Below, piece by piece: positions 15,639 through 25,466 of a stretch of DNA of 64,000 nt; the stretch's first letter is position 1; the number at the start of each line of letters is the position of its first letter. The notes beneath the pieces were generated by a model, which did no database searches, was not told where the DNA came from, and saw only the letters and a program-made list of their open reading frames with translations. The position numbers and the translations under genes were made by a program. The stretch is from CAG-217 sp963605415 (GTDB lineage: Bacteria > Bacillota > Clostridia > Oscillospirales > Acutalibacteraceae), in assembly GCA_963605415.1 (NCBI GenBank), contig CAVCUL010000003.1, positions 1 through 64,000 of the forward strand, given 5' to 3'.

Positions 15639-17084
15639 ATGGCTACAAAAAAAGGAAAAAAACACAGATTTAAGAATTTCATAAAGCGGCACAAGGTGCT
15701 TACTATTCTTGTGGCGCTGCTGCTGGTGGCAGCTATTGCGGGAGGCACGGTATTTGCTGTGAACAGCAGGCAGAAGAATGCGTCCTACTCCTTTGTGCGC
15801 ACAACCACACTTTCCAAAGGCACGCTGGATGACTCCATATCCGCCACCGGCACCGTAATCAGCTCAAAAACCTCCAATGTGACTACCTCGCTGCAATATA
15901 CGGTAAAGAGTATTTCCGTTAAGGTAGGAGACACGGTGAAAAAAGGTGATGTTATCGCCACCTTGGACACCACCCAGCTGGAAAAGCAGATTGAGACGGC
16001 AAAGGAAAATATTGAAAAGCAAGAAAAAACTGCCAAAATCAGTTACACCAGCGCCAAGCAGTCCTATACAGAGGCAAAAAGTGCATACGAGAGCGCTAAA
16101 ACGGCAGTTAAGTCAGCTAAATCAGCGCTTGACGCGGCAAAAAAGTCCAAATCATCGACAGGTGACGAGCAGAACGGAACTTCAGCATATGAAAAAGCGC
16201 AGGAGACCTATACCACAGCTAAGGATACCTTATCTCAAGCGAAGTCTAAGCTTGCAGAAGCAGAGACAAAGCTGGAGCAGGCGGCTGACGATTTGGAAAA
16301 CGCGGGGGATGACAGTGAGCTGGAAGAGCTGGAGGATAATCTGGATGCCTGTACCATCAAAGCTGGTCAGGACGGTACAATAACTGCCATGAATGCAACC
16401 GTTGGCTCTGCCTGCAAGGACACCATTGCAAAAATTCAGGATACCTCCCAGCTGGCGGTGGACATTTCCATTGAAGAGGCGGACATCAATCAGGCTGCCG
16501 TTGGCCTCAGCTGCAAAATCACCACAGATGCAGCGACGGACAGTTATACAGGTACCTTAACCCAGGTGGACCCCACTGCATCAGACAGCGGCAGCTTCAG
16601 TGCTACAGTTACGGTTACGGACACGGATACAAAGCTGAAAATCGGTATGAACGCTACGGTAGAGATTATTATATCCTCCACCGAGGATGTATACCAGGTG
16701 CCTATTGACGCGGTGGGCACCGATGACACAGGTTCATATCTATATAGGCAAACCGGCGGCTCCGGTGTGGATATGACATTTGAAAAGGTATATGTAACGA
16801 CCGGTGCGGAAAATGATTATTATGTGGAAGTGGAGTCTGACCAGCTGGCAGACGGTGATGTGATCCGTTCCAGTGCCGATCTGACCCAAGGGATTGAAAC
16901 CGTAGATAATGAAGACAAGAGCAGCAGCAAATTCAGTTTGTTTGGCAATCTGGGCAGCGGCGGGGATCAACAAGGCGGGCCTTCCGACCAAGGCGGCACA
17001 CCACCCTCCGGCGGCGGACAGCAAGGCGGTCAAGGCGACGGACCCGGTGAAATGAATGCAGGCGGAGGAAACGGAAATGGGTAA
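15639..17084 (+). CDS. MacA/HlyD-type membrane fusion protein
   Basis: A 481-residue adaptor of an ABC efflux or export system. An N-terminal transmembrane anchor spans about 22-45 (VLTILVALLLVAAIAGGTVF). A split biotinyl/lipoyl-like hairpin domain flanks a long coiled coil at about 105-225, rich in Ala, Lys and Glu. Beta-barrel domains follow, then a Gly/Gln/Pro-rich tail (from about 430). It is first in an operon with the ATPase (8-nt overlap) and permease, the Gram-positive MacAB-like layout used for peptide or drug export. The ATG at 15639 was preferred over that at 15630 because AAAGGA is then 8 nt upstream. Confidence 0.9.
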   Translation: MATKKGKKHRFKNFIKRHKVLTILVALLLVAAIAGGTVFAVNSRQKNASYSFVRTTTLSKGTLDDSISATGTVISSKTSNVTTSLQYTVKSISVKVGDTVKKGDVIATLDTTQLEKQIETAKENIEKQEKTAKISYTSAKQSYTEAKSAYESAKTAVKSAKSALDAAKKSKSSTGDEQNGTSAYEKAQETYTTAKDTLSQAKSKLAEAETKLEQAADDLENAGDDSELEELEDNLDACTIKAGQDGTITAMNATVGSACKDTIAKIQDTSQLAVDISIEEADINQAAVGLSCKITTDAATDSYTGTLTQVDPTASDSGSFSATVTVTDTDTKLKIGMNATVEIIISSTEDVYQVPIDAVGTDDTGSYLYRQTGGSGVDMTFEKVYVTTGAENDYYVEVESDQLADGDVIRSSADLTQGIETVDNEDKSSSKFSLFGNLGSGGDQQGGPSDQGGTPPSGGGQQGGQGDGPGEMNAGGGNGNG

Positions 17085-17784
17085 GCCGGTAATTGAAATG
17101 CACCAGATTCGCAAGCGATTTTTTGTGGGTCAGGAAAATGAATTTGAGGTGTTGCATGGCATAGATCTTTGCGTTCGGCAAGGGGAGTTTGTGGCCATTG
17201 TCGGTGAATCCGGCAGTGGTAAATCAACACTGATGAATTTGATCGGCGCCCTTGATCGGGCGAACAGCGGCACCTATCTTTTGGACGGCACGGACATTTC
17301 TAAGTGCGGAGATCGAGAGCTATCCGCCATTCGCAATCAAAAGATCGGCTTTATTTTTCAGACCTTCAATTTGATTGGTAGGCAAAATGCGTTGAAGAAT
17401 GTAGAGCTGCCCATGCTTTATGCGGGCGTACCGAAAAGCGAACGACATGCCCGCGCAAAGCAGCTGTTGGAACTTGTAGGTATGGCGGATCGTATAGAAC
17501 ATAAGCCAAATGAATTGTCTGGCGGTCAAAAACAGCGTGTGGCCATTGCAAGAGCTATGGCCAATAATGCGCCATTACTATTGGCCGACGAGCCAACAGG
17601 CGCACTGGACAGTGACACCTCCAGAAGTATTATGAACCTGTTTCACCATTTAAATCGAGATGAGGGTAAGACAGTCATTCTGATTACCCATAATCGGGAT
17701 TTGGCCGGTGAGTGTGACCGCGTGCTGACGTTGAAGGACGGCTGTTTTATAACTGAGAAGGGAGGCGATACAGGTGCTGCTTGA
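17077..17784 (+). CDS. ABC transporter ATPase, MacB/LolD-type
   Basis: A 235-residue nucleotide-binding subunit: Walker A GESGSGKST near residue 46, Q-loop FQTFNLI, signature LSGGQKQR near 147, Walker B LLLADEPTGALD, and the H-loop ITHN. It energises the mechanotransmission-type exporter with the flanking adaptor and permease. GGCGGAGGAAA precedes the ATG, which overlaps the adaptor stop. Its own stop overlaps the permease GTG. Confidence 0.95.
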   Translation: MGKPVIEMHQIRKRFFVGQENEFEVLHGIDLCVRQGEFVAIVGESGSGKSTLMNLIGALDRANSGTYLLDGTDISKCGDRELSAIRNQKIGFIFQTFNLIGRQNALKNVELPMLYAGVPKSERHARAKQLLELVGMADRIEHKPNELSGGQKQRVAIARAMANNAPLLLADEPTGALDSDTSRSIMNLFHHLNRDEGKTVILITHNRDLAGECDRVLTLKDGCFITEKGGDTGAA

Positions 17785-19048
17785 TCATATTCAATTGGCG
17801 CTGGAAAGTTTGCGCGTGAATAAACTGCGTTCCTTTTTGACCATGTTAGGCATCATTATCGGTATTGGTTCAGTGATTGCCATCAGCACCGTAGGCACCT
17901 CATTGACCGGCTATGTGAGTGACAGCATGAGTACGCTGGGCGGTTACAGCATACAGGTGTCTTTGACTCAAAAATCCAGTGACAGTGACAGCAAAAGCAC
18001 GTCTAATTCTGTAAAGGTGCGCAATTTTCAGAACGATAGCCCCGCCACTGCAGATCTGCTGACCGATGCGATGATCTCGGCATATCAGGAAACTTTTTCA
18101 GATGCCATTCGCTACATCGAAACCACCTGTAATGCAGGTACAGGTGCCTATGAAGATACGGATATATCTGTTTTAGGTGTTAATGACGATTACTGCCAGG
18201 CAGAGAGCGTAGATTTGCTGTATGGCAGATTTATCAAAAACAGCACGGACAAAAAGCGAAAGTTGGCGGTAGTAGCGGACAGTTTTGTGCAGGACACATT
18301 GAATTTGGATCCCAAAGATGCAGTGGGTACAAGCTTTACTGTGACAGTAAACAGTACGCCGGTTAAATTCTATATTACCGGGGTCTATAAATATGAAAGC
18401 GAGACCGTGTCCACAGATCAGGATCAGGACAGCAGCGAGACCACATCTGTGTATATTCCGCTTGCCCTTGCACAGCAGATGATCGGCTCCGGCACAGGCT
18501 ATCAAAGTATTACGGTAATTGCAGACAACAGTGTGGACACAGAGACTTTTATGAATACTACAGGAGATTTTTTCGCGTCCTTTTACACCCAAAACGATAC
18601 CTGGACCGTAACGGCCAGTTCTATGCAGGAGATGCTCACCACGGTTACCAGTACGATTAAGACGATTTCCTACGCAGTGGCTGCCATTGCTGCAATCAGC
18701 CTGTTGGTTGGTGGAATCGGTGTAATGAACATTATGTTGGTTTCGATTACAGAGCGAACCAATGAAATCGGCACACGCAAGGCGCTGGGTGCGCCTAACG
18801 CCTCTATACGGCTACAATTCGTCACCGAGGCTGTTGTGATTTGTCTGGTTGGCGGCGCCATCGGCGTGGCTCTTGGCATTTCTGCTGCCGCTGTGATCGG
18901 CAAAATCCTTGGCTACGGTGTAACGGTACATGCCGGCGCAGCTGTACTGGCAGTTGGATTTTCCGTTTGCATCGGTTTGCTGTTCGGCTTTGCACCGGCA
19001 AATAAAGCGGCTAAGCTGGATCCGATTGATGCACTGCGTTATGAATAG
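17774..19048 (+). CDS. MacB-type ABC permease
   Basis: 424 residues with one N-terminal membrane helix (FLTMLGIIIGIGSVIAIS, near 21-40), a large extracellular MacB-type domain (about 45-285) and three C-terminal helices including LLVGGIGVMNIMLVSITERT, the FtsX/MacB signature. The GTG start at 17774 follows GGGAGGCGATACA. It completes the three-gene export operon. The substrate is unknown; the adjacent two-component system does not share the operon because a terminator intervenes. Confidence 0.93.
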   Translation: MLLDHIQLALESLRVNKLRSFLTMLGIIIGIGSVIAISTVGTSLTGYVSDSMSTLGGYSIQVSLTQKSSDSDSKSTSNSVKVRNFQNDSPATADLLTDAMISAYQETFSDAIRYIETTCNAGTGAYEDTDISVLGVNDDYCQAESVDLLYGRFIKNSTDKKRKLAVVADSFVQDTLNLDPKDAVGTSFTVTVNSTPVKFYITGVYKYESETVSTDQDQDSSETTSVYIPLALAQQMIGSGTGYQSITVIADNSVDTETFMNTTGDFFASFYTQNDTWTVTASSMQEMLTTVTSTIKTISYAVAAIAAISLLVGGIGVMNIMLVSITERTNEIGTRKALGAPNASIRLQFVTEAVVICLVGGAIGVALGISAAAVIGKILGYGVTVHAGAAVLAVGFSVCIGLLFGFAPANKAAKLDPIDALRYE

Positions 19049-19094
19049 TTGTCCAACGATCCAGAGATTGTGAAAACAAATTGCCATAGGATAT

Positions 19095-19128
19095 CCGGAA
19101 ACAGATTTTCATCTGTTTCCGGTTTTTT
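19095..19128 (+). terminator. Terminator of the MacAB-like operon
   Basis: CCGGAAACAGAT, TTTC loop, ATCTGTTTCCGG, then seven T: a perfect 12-bp stem. Confidence 0.93.
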
Positions 19129-19313
19129 TAATTTATGAGAAATTCAAATCGCATCCAGTGGCTTTTTATAAATGGCTTCTTTTGTGTCACGGTTTTGTCA
19201 TTTTTTTGTTGTTTTGGTATTTATTTTGTAACCGAATTCTGTTATAATGGTGCGGTAGGCGGTTTGGTTAGCGGCCGAGAGTTGCGAAAAGCGGATGCAT
19301 GGAGGGTAGTATT

Positions 19314-20624
19314 GTGAAATTAATTAAAATTCTGATCCCTGTGCTGTGCATTTTCCTATTGTTCTCCGGCTGTGGCGGGCTGCAGTTGGCCTCTTCCATC
19401 GACGATTTAATTTCACCTGTAGCACCTGCCGGTGCAGACGCAAATGTGCAAAGCGCCATGGATGCTTATTGCAAGGGCGGCTATTCCGTAAAAATTCCTG
19501 CGGCAGGAAATTATACCACATCTTATATTTTTTATGATTTTGACAACGATGGGCAAAAGGAAGCCCTGGCTTTTTATGAGCCTAATGATGCGTTGGGCAA
19601 AATTGACATGGCTGTGCTGGAGCAAAGCGGCGACAGTTGGCAGGTGCTCACCAGTATTCAAGGTGAGGGCACCGATGTTTACAGTGTGGATTTTTGTGAT
19701 GTGAATGGCGACGGCAAGGCGGAATTCTTGATTTCCTGGAACATGATCAGCAATTCCACCAGCCACCTAATGTCCGTGTACAAATACACATCAGATGACA
19801 ATAGCGCCAAGCTGACCGCGTTGGCAGAGCCGATGCAGTACAGCGCATACATTCCTGTGGATTTGAATTCGGACGGTCTGCAGGAAGTGCTCTTTTTCTC
19901 TGCAGATCAAATGAAATCTCTGTCCGCCAGCGCAGCGCTGTATTCCTATAAGGGGGATAAGCAGAGTTTGCTTGGCGAGACCCGGGTGGACGGACATGTA
20001 AGCGCCTATCACAAGCTGCAGGTGGGCAAAGCGGACGACAAGCCGGCAGTCTATGCGGATGCAGTCAAGTCCGATGGGTCGTCTATGCTTACGGAACTGA
20101 TCTGCTGGAGTGAATATTACGACTCTATTGTATCGCCGTTTTACAGCTATAATACAGGTTTGACGGCAGACACTAGCCGGGACGCCATGGTACCCTGTGT
20201 GGATATGAATGATGATGGCTTGTTGGAAATTCCCACAGATGCCACGCTGAAAGGGCTGCCGACCCAGGTGCGCGGGGTGGACTGGTGCAGGTACAAAAGC
20301 TCCGTGCTGGTACACGCCGGTTATTCCTTGGCGGTGCAGGAGGACGGTTATCAAATTGTGCTGCCGGAAAAGCAATTTAAGGCCGTAACTGTTAGTTATG
20401 CTGAAAAGAGCCACACTTTGACGGTTAAGTCTAAGACGGACAAAAAGATTGCCTTCGAGGTGATGCCTGTGTTACAAGCCAGGTATGAGGCCAACCCGAA
20501 TAATTATAAGGATTATACCGAACTCCTGCGGGAGGGCGGCTATGTATATTTAGCAAGGTGCGGCGATTCCACCGCCTTTGCTGTGACCGCAGACACACTG
20601 AAAGACTGGATCATTACCTTTTAA
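19314..20624 (+). CDS. Lipoprotein with Asp-rich calcium-loop (VCBS/FG-GAP-like) repeats
   Basis: 436 residues. A lipoprotein signal ends in the lipobox LFSGC near residue 20. Four D-x-D-x-D-G-type loops recur: YDFDNDGQKEAL, CDVNGDGKAEFL, VDLNSDGLQEVL and VDMNDDGLLEIP. They resemble the calcium-binding loops of VCBS/integrin-like propellers. It is an extracellular, membrane-anchored protein. It ends 11 nt before a response regulator followed by a kinase, so it may be a sensory accessory or a target of that system. The GTG start (19314) has GGAGGG 7 nt upstream. The exact function is unknown. Confidence 0.75.
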   Translation: MKLIKILIPVLCIFLLFSGCGGLQLASSIDDLISPVAPAGADANVQSAMDAYCKGGYSVKIPAAGNYTTSYIFYDFDNDGQKEALAFYEPNDALGKIDMAVLEQSGDSWQVLTSIQGEGTDVYSVDFCDVNGDGKAEFLISWNMISNSTSHLMSVYKYTSDDNSAKLTALAEPMQYSAYIPVDLNSDGLQEVLFFSADQMKSLSASAALYSYKGDKQSLLGETRVDGHVSAYHKLQVGKADDKPAVYADAVKSDGSSMLTELICWSEYYDSIVSPFYSYNTGLTADTSRDAMVPCVDMNDDGLLEIPTDATLKGLPTQVRGVDWCRYKSSVLVHAGYSLAVQEDGYQIVLPEKQFKAVTVSYAEKSHTLTVKSKTDKKIAFEVMPVLQARYEANPNNYKDYTELLREGGYVYLARCGDSTAFAVTADTLKDWIITF

Positions 20625-20635
20625 CAGGAGGATGT

Positions 20636-21349
20636 ATGAAGAAAGTACTGGTTGCAGAGGACGAGGAGTCCATTCGCGAATTTATTGTCATTAACCTGAC
20701 CCGTAGCGGTTATACCGTGGAACAGGCGGAGAACGGCGCCGTAGCGCTGGAAAAATTTGCCCGAGACGAAAGCGGCTTTGATGTGGCAATACTGGACATT
20801 ATGATGCCGGAGGTAGATGGTCTGGCTGTATGCAAGCAGCTGCGCGCCAAATCTTCTGATTTGGGTATCATTATGCTCAGCGCAAAAACCCAGGAGATGG
20901 ACAAGATCACCGGGCTGATGTTCGGAGCTGATGATTACGTAACGAAGCCCTTTTCCCCCAGTGAACTGATGGCGCGGGTAGATGCGGTGTACCGTCGGGT
21001 AGAGATGACCCGGGGCTTTCGCAAGAACGACACCACCGGCGACACGGTGGTGCTGGATGAGTTTGAGTTGAACCTGCGCAATCGCACCCTCTCTAAGAAC
21101 GGCACCAACATTGAGCTGACACAGGTGGAGTTCCAGATCATTGAGTACTTCTTTAAAAACCCAAATGCAGCGCTGACCCGCACGGATATTCTAAAGACCG
21201 TGTGGGGCAATAACTATTTTGGCGATGACAAAATCGTAGATGTTAATATCCGACGCCTACGCATGAAGGTGGAGGACGACCCCTCCAACCCGGTGTACCT
21301 GACTACCATTTGGGGTTTGGGATACAAGTGGGTCACCAAAAATAACTAA
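20636..21349 (+). CDS. OmpR/PhoB-family response regulator
   Basis: 237 residues. The receiver domain has the acidic pair EDEE near residue 8, phospho-acceptor Asp in VAILDIMMPEVDG, and KPF with the conserved Lys. The C-terminal winged HTH (ELTQVEFQIIEYF to GLGYKWV) binds DNA. It pairs with the histidine kinase 21 nt downstream. AGGAGG precedes the ATG. Confidence 0.95.
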   Translation: MKKVLVAEDEESIREFIVINLTRSGYTVEQAENGAVALEKFARDESGFDVAILDIMMPEVDGLAVCKQLRAKSSDLGIIMLSAKTQEMDKITGLMFGADDYVTKPFSPSELMARVDAVYRRVEMTRGFRKNDTTGDTVVLDEFELNLRNRTLSKNGTNIELTQVEFQIIEYFFKNPNAALTRTDILKTVWGNNYFGDDKIVDVNIRRLRMKVEDDPSNPVYLTTIWGLGYKWVTKNN

Positions 21350-21370
21350 CCAAAGAGGACGAACCGCAGA

Positions 21371-22954
21371 ATGAAAAAAAGATGGCTGTCAAAACTGCAT
21401 AAAATCGGGCGTTTGCAGGACGCACGTTTGCAGGGCATCACAAAGCGATGGGTAATCAATATTTTAGCCGTGATTGCTTTGTTCTTTGTGATCGTTTTTG
21501 TGGTGTCTGCCATCACGATCAAGGCTTATTATTACAATTCAGTAGAAAGTATCTTGAATTCCGGCGCATCCACCACGGCCACAAATTATTTTTCCGGCCG
21601 ACTGGACAGCGGTAGCTCATTGGAGGCATCGGCAGCGGATTTTATTGACAGCTTCAGCTACCGGGACAAGACCACAATCTGGATTATTGATAACGCAGGC
21701 GGTGTGGTGACCTCCTCCAGCGGCTTTGCAGTGGAGAAGGTGCAGATGCCGGATTACGAGGAGGCTTTGTCCAGCGACACCGGGCGTGCCCGCTATGTTG
21801 GCCACATTACCGACGATGGCGAAAAATGCATGGCCGTTACCCGTATTATTTACAGCAGCGACAGCGAGCCGATGGGCGCGGTACGGGTCATCAGTTCACT
21901 GGAGATGATCGACCGGCAGATCGGCACCATTGTGCTCTTGATTTTCCTGGCGCTGGTGCTGATCTTTGCAGTGATCTTGTACTCCAATTTGTTCTTTATC
22001 CGCTCCATTATTATCCCGTTGCAGCAGATCAACCAGACAACCAAAAAAATCTCACAGGGAGACTATTCTGTCCGTATTGAGAAGAAATATAATGACGAGA
22101 TTGGCGATCTGGCGGACTCCATTAACCAAATGGCTGAGGACATTTCCGCCACGGATAAAATGAAAAACGATTTTATCTCTACCATTTCCCACGAGCTGCG
22201 TACACCGCTGACCTCTATTAAAGGCTGGGGCGAGACATTGGCGTTCGCTGAGAACGACAACGAGGACGAGATTACCCGAAAGGGACTGCAGGTAATCGTC
22301 CACGAGGCCGGGCGCCTGGAGGGCTTTGTGGAGGAATTATTGGACTTTAGCCGCCTGCAAAGCGGGCGAATGAAGCTGCGCCTGGCGCCTACGGATATTT
22401 TTGCCGAGCTGGACGAAACGGTGTTTACTTTCCGCGAGCGGGCTATGCGGGAGGGGATCGAGCTGAAATACAGCATTCCTGATCTGCCGGCACCGGCCAA
22501 TGCAGACGCCAATCGGTTAAAGCAGGTGTTTATGAACATTCTGGATAACGCTTTGAAGTATTCCAGAGCACCGGCCAAAATTTTTGTAAAAGCAGAATTT
22601 GCTAAAAAAGGCGGTCAGGATTATGTTAAGATCGCCTTTGCGGACCAGGGGTGTGGCATTTCCAAGGAAAATCTGCCCCATGTGAAAGAGAAATTCTATA
22701 AAGCAAATATGTCTGTGCGGGGCTCCGGGATCGGGCTGGCGGTCACCAATGAACTGGTGGAGCTGCACGGCGGTACGCTGGAGATCGACAGCGAGGAGGG
22801 TACCGGTACGCTGGTAACCATCTATTTGCCTATTAACAGCGCTCCCAGCAAAAAGGACCTGGCACAGCAACCCCAGACAGCAGAGACCAGGGAAGTGGAT
22901 CAAAGTATGGAACTGAGAGGTAACAATGCCAATGCAGGAGAAAAAAACGCATAA
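21371..22954 (+). CDS. Sensor histidine kinase
   Basis: 527 residues. Transmembrane helices lie at about 30-56 and 180-205 and frame an extracellular sensor domain. A HAMP linker follows (LQQINQTTKKISQGDYSVRI), then HisKA with the H-box STISHELRTPLTSIKGWGE, and HATPase_c with the N-box FMNILDNALKYS and G-boxes DQGCGIS and GSGIGLAV. It phosphorylates the preceding regulator. The signal is unknown. The 3' end overlaps the DUF1385 gene by 29 nt. Confidence 0.95.
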   Translation: MKKRWLSKLHKIGRLQDARLQGITKRWVINILAVIALFFVIVFVVSAITIKAYYYNSVESILNSGASTTATNYFSGRLDSGSSLEASAADFIDSFSYRDKTTIWIIDNAGGVVTSSSGFAVEKVQMPDYEEALSSDTGRARYVGHITDDGEKCMAVTRIIYSSDSEPMGAVRVISSLEMIDRQIGTIVLLIFLALVLIFAVILYSNLFFIRSIIIPLQQINQTTKKISQGDYSVRIEKKYNDEIGDLADSINQMAEDISATDKMKNDFISTISHELRTPLTSIKGWGETLAFAENDNEDEITRKGLQVIVHEAGRLEGFVEELLDFSRLQSGRMKLRLAPTDIFAELDETVFTFRERAMREGIELKYSIPDLPAPANADANRLKQVFMNILDNALKYSRAPAKIFVKAEFAKKGGQDYVKIAFADQGCGISKENLPHVKEKFYKANMSVRGSGIGLAVTNELVELHGGTLEIDSEEGTGTLVTIYLPINSAPSKKDLAQQPQTAETREVDQSMELRGNNANAGEKNA

Positions 22955-23903
22955 AACATCGGTAGGCGGTCAGGCGCTGATCGAGGGCATTATGATGCAA
23001 GGCCCTAAGGGTATGGCCACTGCCGTGCGCAAGCCGGACGGTGATATTCTCACCGAATATCACGAATTTCACCATTTGCGGGAAAAGTATAAATGCTTAG
23101 GCTGGCCGCTGATTCGCGGTGCCGTAAACTTTTTTGAGTCTATGGTGATCGGGTACAAGACCCTGATGTACTCAGCTGAGGTCTCCGGTATGGAGGAAGT
23201 GGAAGAGGAAGAAATGAGCAAGTTTGAGCGCTGGCTGACGGACAAGTTAGGCGACAAGCTGATGAAAGTGCTCACCGGCTTTGCGTCTGTGTTGGGCTTT
23301 GCGCTGGCATTTTTGATCTTCTTCTACCTGCCGGTACTGCTGTTTAATGTGCTGAACAAACATTTTGACGGTGCGTTGACCCCGGCCCAGGGCACCATTG
23401 AGGGCGTTACAAAAATCATCATTTTCATTGTTTATATCGCTTTGGTGAGCCAAATGAAAGACATTCGCCGTACCTTTATGTATCACGGTGCGGAGCACAA
23501 GAGTATTGCCTGCTACGAGTCCGGGCTGGATCTGACGGTGGAAAATGTGAAGAAAATGACCCGTTTCCACCCTCGGTGCGGCACCTCGTTTATCTTTGTA
23601 ATGCTGATTTTCAGCGTGATCTTTTACTCTATCTTAGCCAAGTGTTTCCCGGTGATTGCCACACAGCGGGTGCTGTGGATGCTGCTGAAATTGGTGTTTT
23701 TGCCGATTTTAATGGGTCTTGGCTATGAATTTATCCGCTATGCCGGTAAGCATGACAATCTGTTTGTGAAGATCGTCAGCGCACCTGGACTGTGGATGCA
23801 GCGTCTGACCACCCGGGAGCCGGACGACTCTATGATGGAGGTGGGCATTGCAGCACTAAAGGCTGTGATCACCGACAACCCGGAGGATGATGAGATCAAG
23901 TGA
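22926..23903 (+). CDS. DUF1385 membrane protein (YqhQ-like)
   Basis: 325 residues with the family start GGQALIEGIMMQGPKG near residue 14, and membrane segments in the middle and C-terminal half. MYHGAEHKSIACYESG and RFHPRCGTSFIF are conserved His/Cys-containing motifs typical of YqhQ/DUF1385 proteins. The molecular role is not established. The gene commonly lies just before prmC in Clostridia, and here the stop overlaps the prmC start by 4 nt. Confidence 0.88.
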   Translation: MPMQEKKTHKTSVGGQALIEGIMMQGPKGMATAVRKPDGDILTEYHEFHHLREKYKCLGWPLIRGAVNFFESMVIGYKTLMYSAEVSGMEEVEEEEMSKFERWLTDKLGDKLMKVLTGFASVLGFALAFLIFFYLPVLLFNVLNKHFDGALTPAQGTIEGVTKIIIFIVYIALVSQMKDIRRTFMYHGAEHKSIACYESGLDLTVENVKKMTRFHPRCGTSFIFVMLIFSVIFYSILAKCFPVIATQRVLWMLLKLVFLPILMGLGYEFIRYAGKHDNLFVKIVSAPGLWMQRLTTREPDDSMMEVGIAALKAVITDNPEDDEIK

Positions 23904-24724
23904 CGGTACAGGAAGCGTACAATTACAGCGTATATTTCTTAGGCGCCAACGGTGTGGACGAAGAGGAATTCAAGGCCAAGTGCCTGGTGTGCCATTTGGC
24001 AAAGATTGCCAATCGGGACTATCACAGCCACCTGGGTGATTTAGTGAGCCAAAAGAAGTTGGCAGACGGCCTGTGGCAGCTAAAAAGCGGTACGCCGTTG
24101 CAATATGTGCTGGGGGAGTGGGACTTTTTAGACAGCACCTTTATCGTAGGTCCCGGGGTACTGATCCCCCGACCGGAGACGGAAGAACTGGCACAACTTG
24201 CCATTGAGCAGGTGAAAACTGTCGGAGCGGCGCCTGTTGTTTGGGACCTTTGCGCCGGTAGCGGCTGTATCGGTATCAGCATTGCCAAGGCTTGTCCTGA
24301 TGCGCAGATTTACTGTGTAGAAAAGTCGGCAGACGCCTTTACTTATCTGCAAAAGAACGCAATGCCCGTTGCCAATGTGCGCCCGGTGCTGGCAGACATT
24401 GGCGGCGATCTGACTGCGATGCCCAGACCGCAGGTGTTGGTCTCCAACCCGCCGTACATTCCTGCCCCTATGCTGCCCACCTTGCAGCCGGAGGTGCAAA
24501 AGGAACCGATGATGGCACTGGACGGCGGTGCGGACGGACTGGACTTTTACCGCTTGATCGCCGAGAAGATCGCGCCCACCCTGGACAGCGGTACCCGGCT
24601 GTTGCTGGAGATCGGCGACGAGCAGGGCAGGGCGGTGCGAGATCTGTTTGCCAGCTGCCAAGATGTGCAGGTGAGGCAGGACATTTATGGCAAGGATCGT
24701 ATATTAACCGCCACTGTCTCGTAA
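23900..24724 (+). CDS. prmC: Release factor glutamine methyltransferase PrmC
   Basis: A 274-residue SAM-dependent enzyme that N5-methylates the GGQ glutamine of peptide-chain release factors. An N-terminal helical domain is followed by LGEWDFLDSTFIV and GVLIPRPETEEL, SAM-binding DLCAGSGCIGIS, and the catalytic NPPY (VSNPPYIP). The GTG start at 23900 overlaps the preceding stop (GTGA). Confidence 0.95.
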   Translation: MTVQEAYNYSVYFLGANGVDEEEFKAKCLVCHLAKIANRDYHSHLGDLVSQKKLADGLWQLKSGTPLQYVLGEWDFLDSTFIVGPGVLIPRPETEELAQLAIEQVKTVGAAPVVWDLCAGSGCIGISIAKACPDAQIYCVEKSADAFTYLQKNAMPVANVRPVLADIGGDLTAMPRPQVLVSNPPYIPAPMLPTLQPEVQKEPMMALDGGADGLDFYRLIAEKIAPTLDSGTRLLLEIGDEQGRAVRDLFASCQDVQVRQDIYGKDRILTATVS

Positions 24725-24730
24725 TTTTTC

Positions 24731-24760
24731 TTGACTATTGCGTAGGGATAATGGTATGCT
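24731..24760 (+). promoter_or_regulatory. Promoter of the M50 protease-scpAB gene cluster
   Basis: TTGACT, 18-bp spacer, TATGCT. Confidence 0.6.
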
Positions 24761-24790
24761 ATCCTTATCGCTATTGTAAAGGATGCTTTT

Positions 24791-25465
24791 ATGCTATCTA
24801 TTCTTTCTTATTTGCGCCAAGGTGAGTACCTACTGGCGCTGATTTCTATTCTTTCCAGTTGTTTTGTGGTATTCTGTTGTTTGCCTGTGCATGAATTGGC
24901 GCACGGCTGGGTGGCCTACAAGCTGGGCGATACCACCGCCAAGGACGAGGGTAGACTGACCTTTAATCCCTTGGCGCACCTGAACCCCATCGGCACCATT
25001 ATGATCTTTCTCTTCGGGATCGGTTATGCCCGCCCGGTGCCGGTGAACCCCAATCGGTTCAAGCACCCCAAAAGCGGTATGGCGCTGGTATCCCTGGCCG
25101 GACCTGCGGCTAATCTGTTGATGGGATTTATCTTTAATTTCGCTTATATCGCACTGTACGCCAAAGCACCGGCGGCAAGCGGATTTTTAGGCGCCGTAGA
25201 GTACTTTCTCTATTTCGCTGCCTGGATCAATGTGTCTCTGGCGGTATTTAACCTAATTCCCATTCCGCCCTTGGACGGCTCCAAGGTACTGGCGGCTGTG
25301 CTGCCTTACAAGGCATACAATAAATATATGCGCTACGAGCAGTATATCATGATCGCACTGATGATCCTGCTGTTTGTGGGCGCGCTGGACGGCGTAATCT
25401 CTACTTTGAGTACGGCGATGATGAAGTTTATCTCCATTATCCCGGCGCTGATCTTTTTGAGGTAA
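24791..25465 (+). CDS. Site-2 protease family zinc metalloprotease (M50)
   Basis: 224 residues, with about six membrane helices. Zinc ligands appear in HELAHGWVAYKLGD (HExxH near residue 34), NPLAHLNPIGT gives the conserved loop, and the third ligand lies in PLDGSKVL. Minimal M50 proteins of this type cleave membrane-spanning substrates such as anti-sigma factors. The gene commonly precedes scpA in Firmicutes and here ends 1 nt before scpA. Confidence 0.92.
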   Translation: MLSILSYLRQGEYLLALISILSSCFVVFCCLPVHELAHGWVAYKLGDTTAKDEGRLTFNPLAHLNPIGTIMIFLFGIGYARPVPVNPNRFKHPKSGMALVSLAGPAANLLMGFIFNFAYIALYAKAPAASGFLGAVEYFLYFAAWINVSLAVFNLIPIPPLDGSKVLAAVLPYKAYNKYMRYEQYIMIALMILLFVGALDGVISTLSTAMMKFISIIPALIFLR

Positions 25466-25466
25466 T

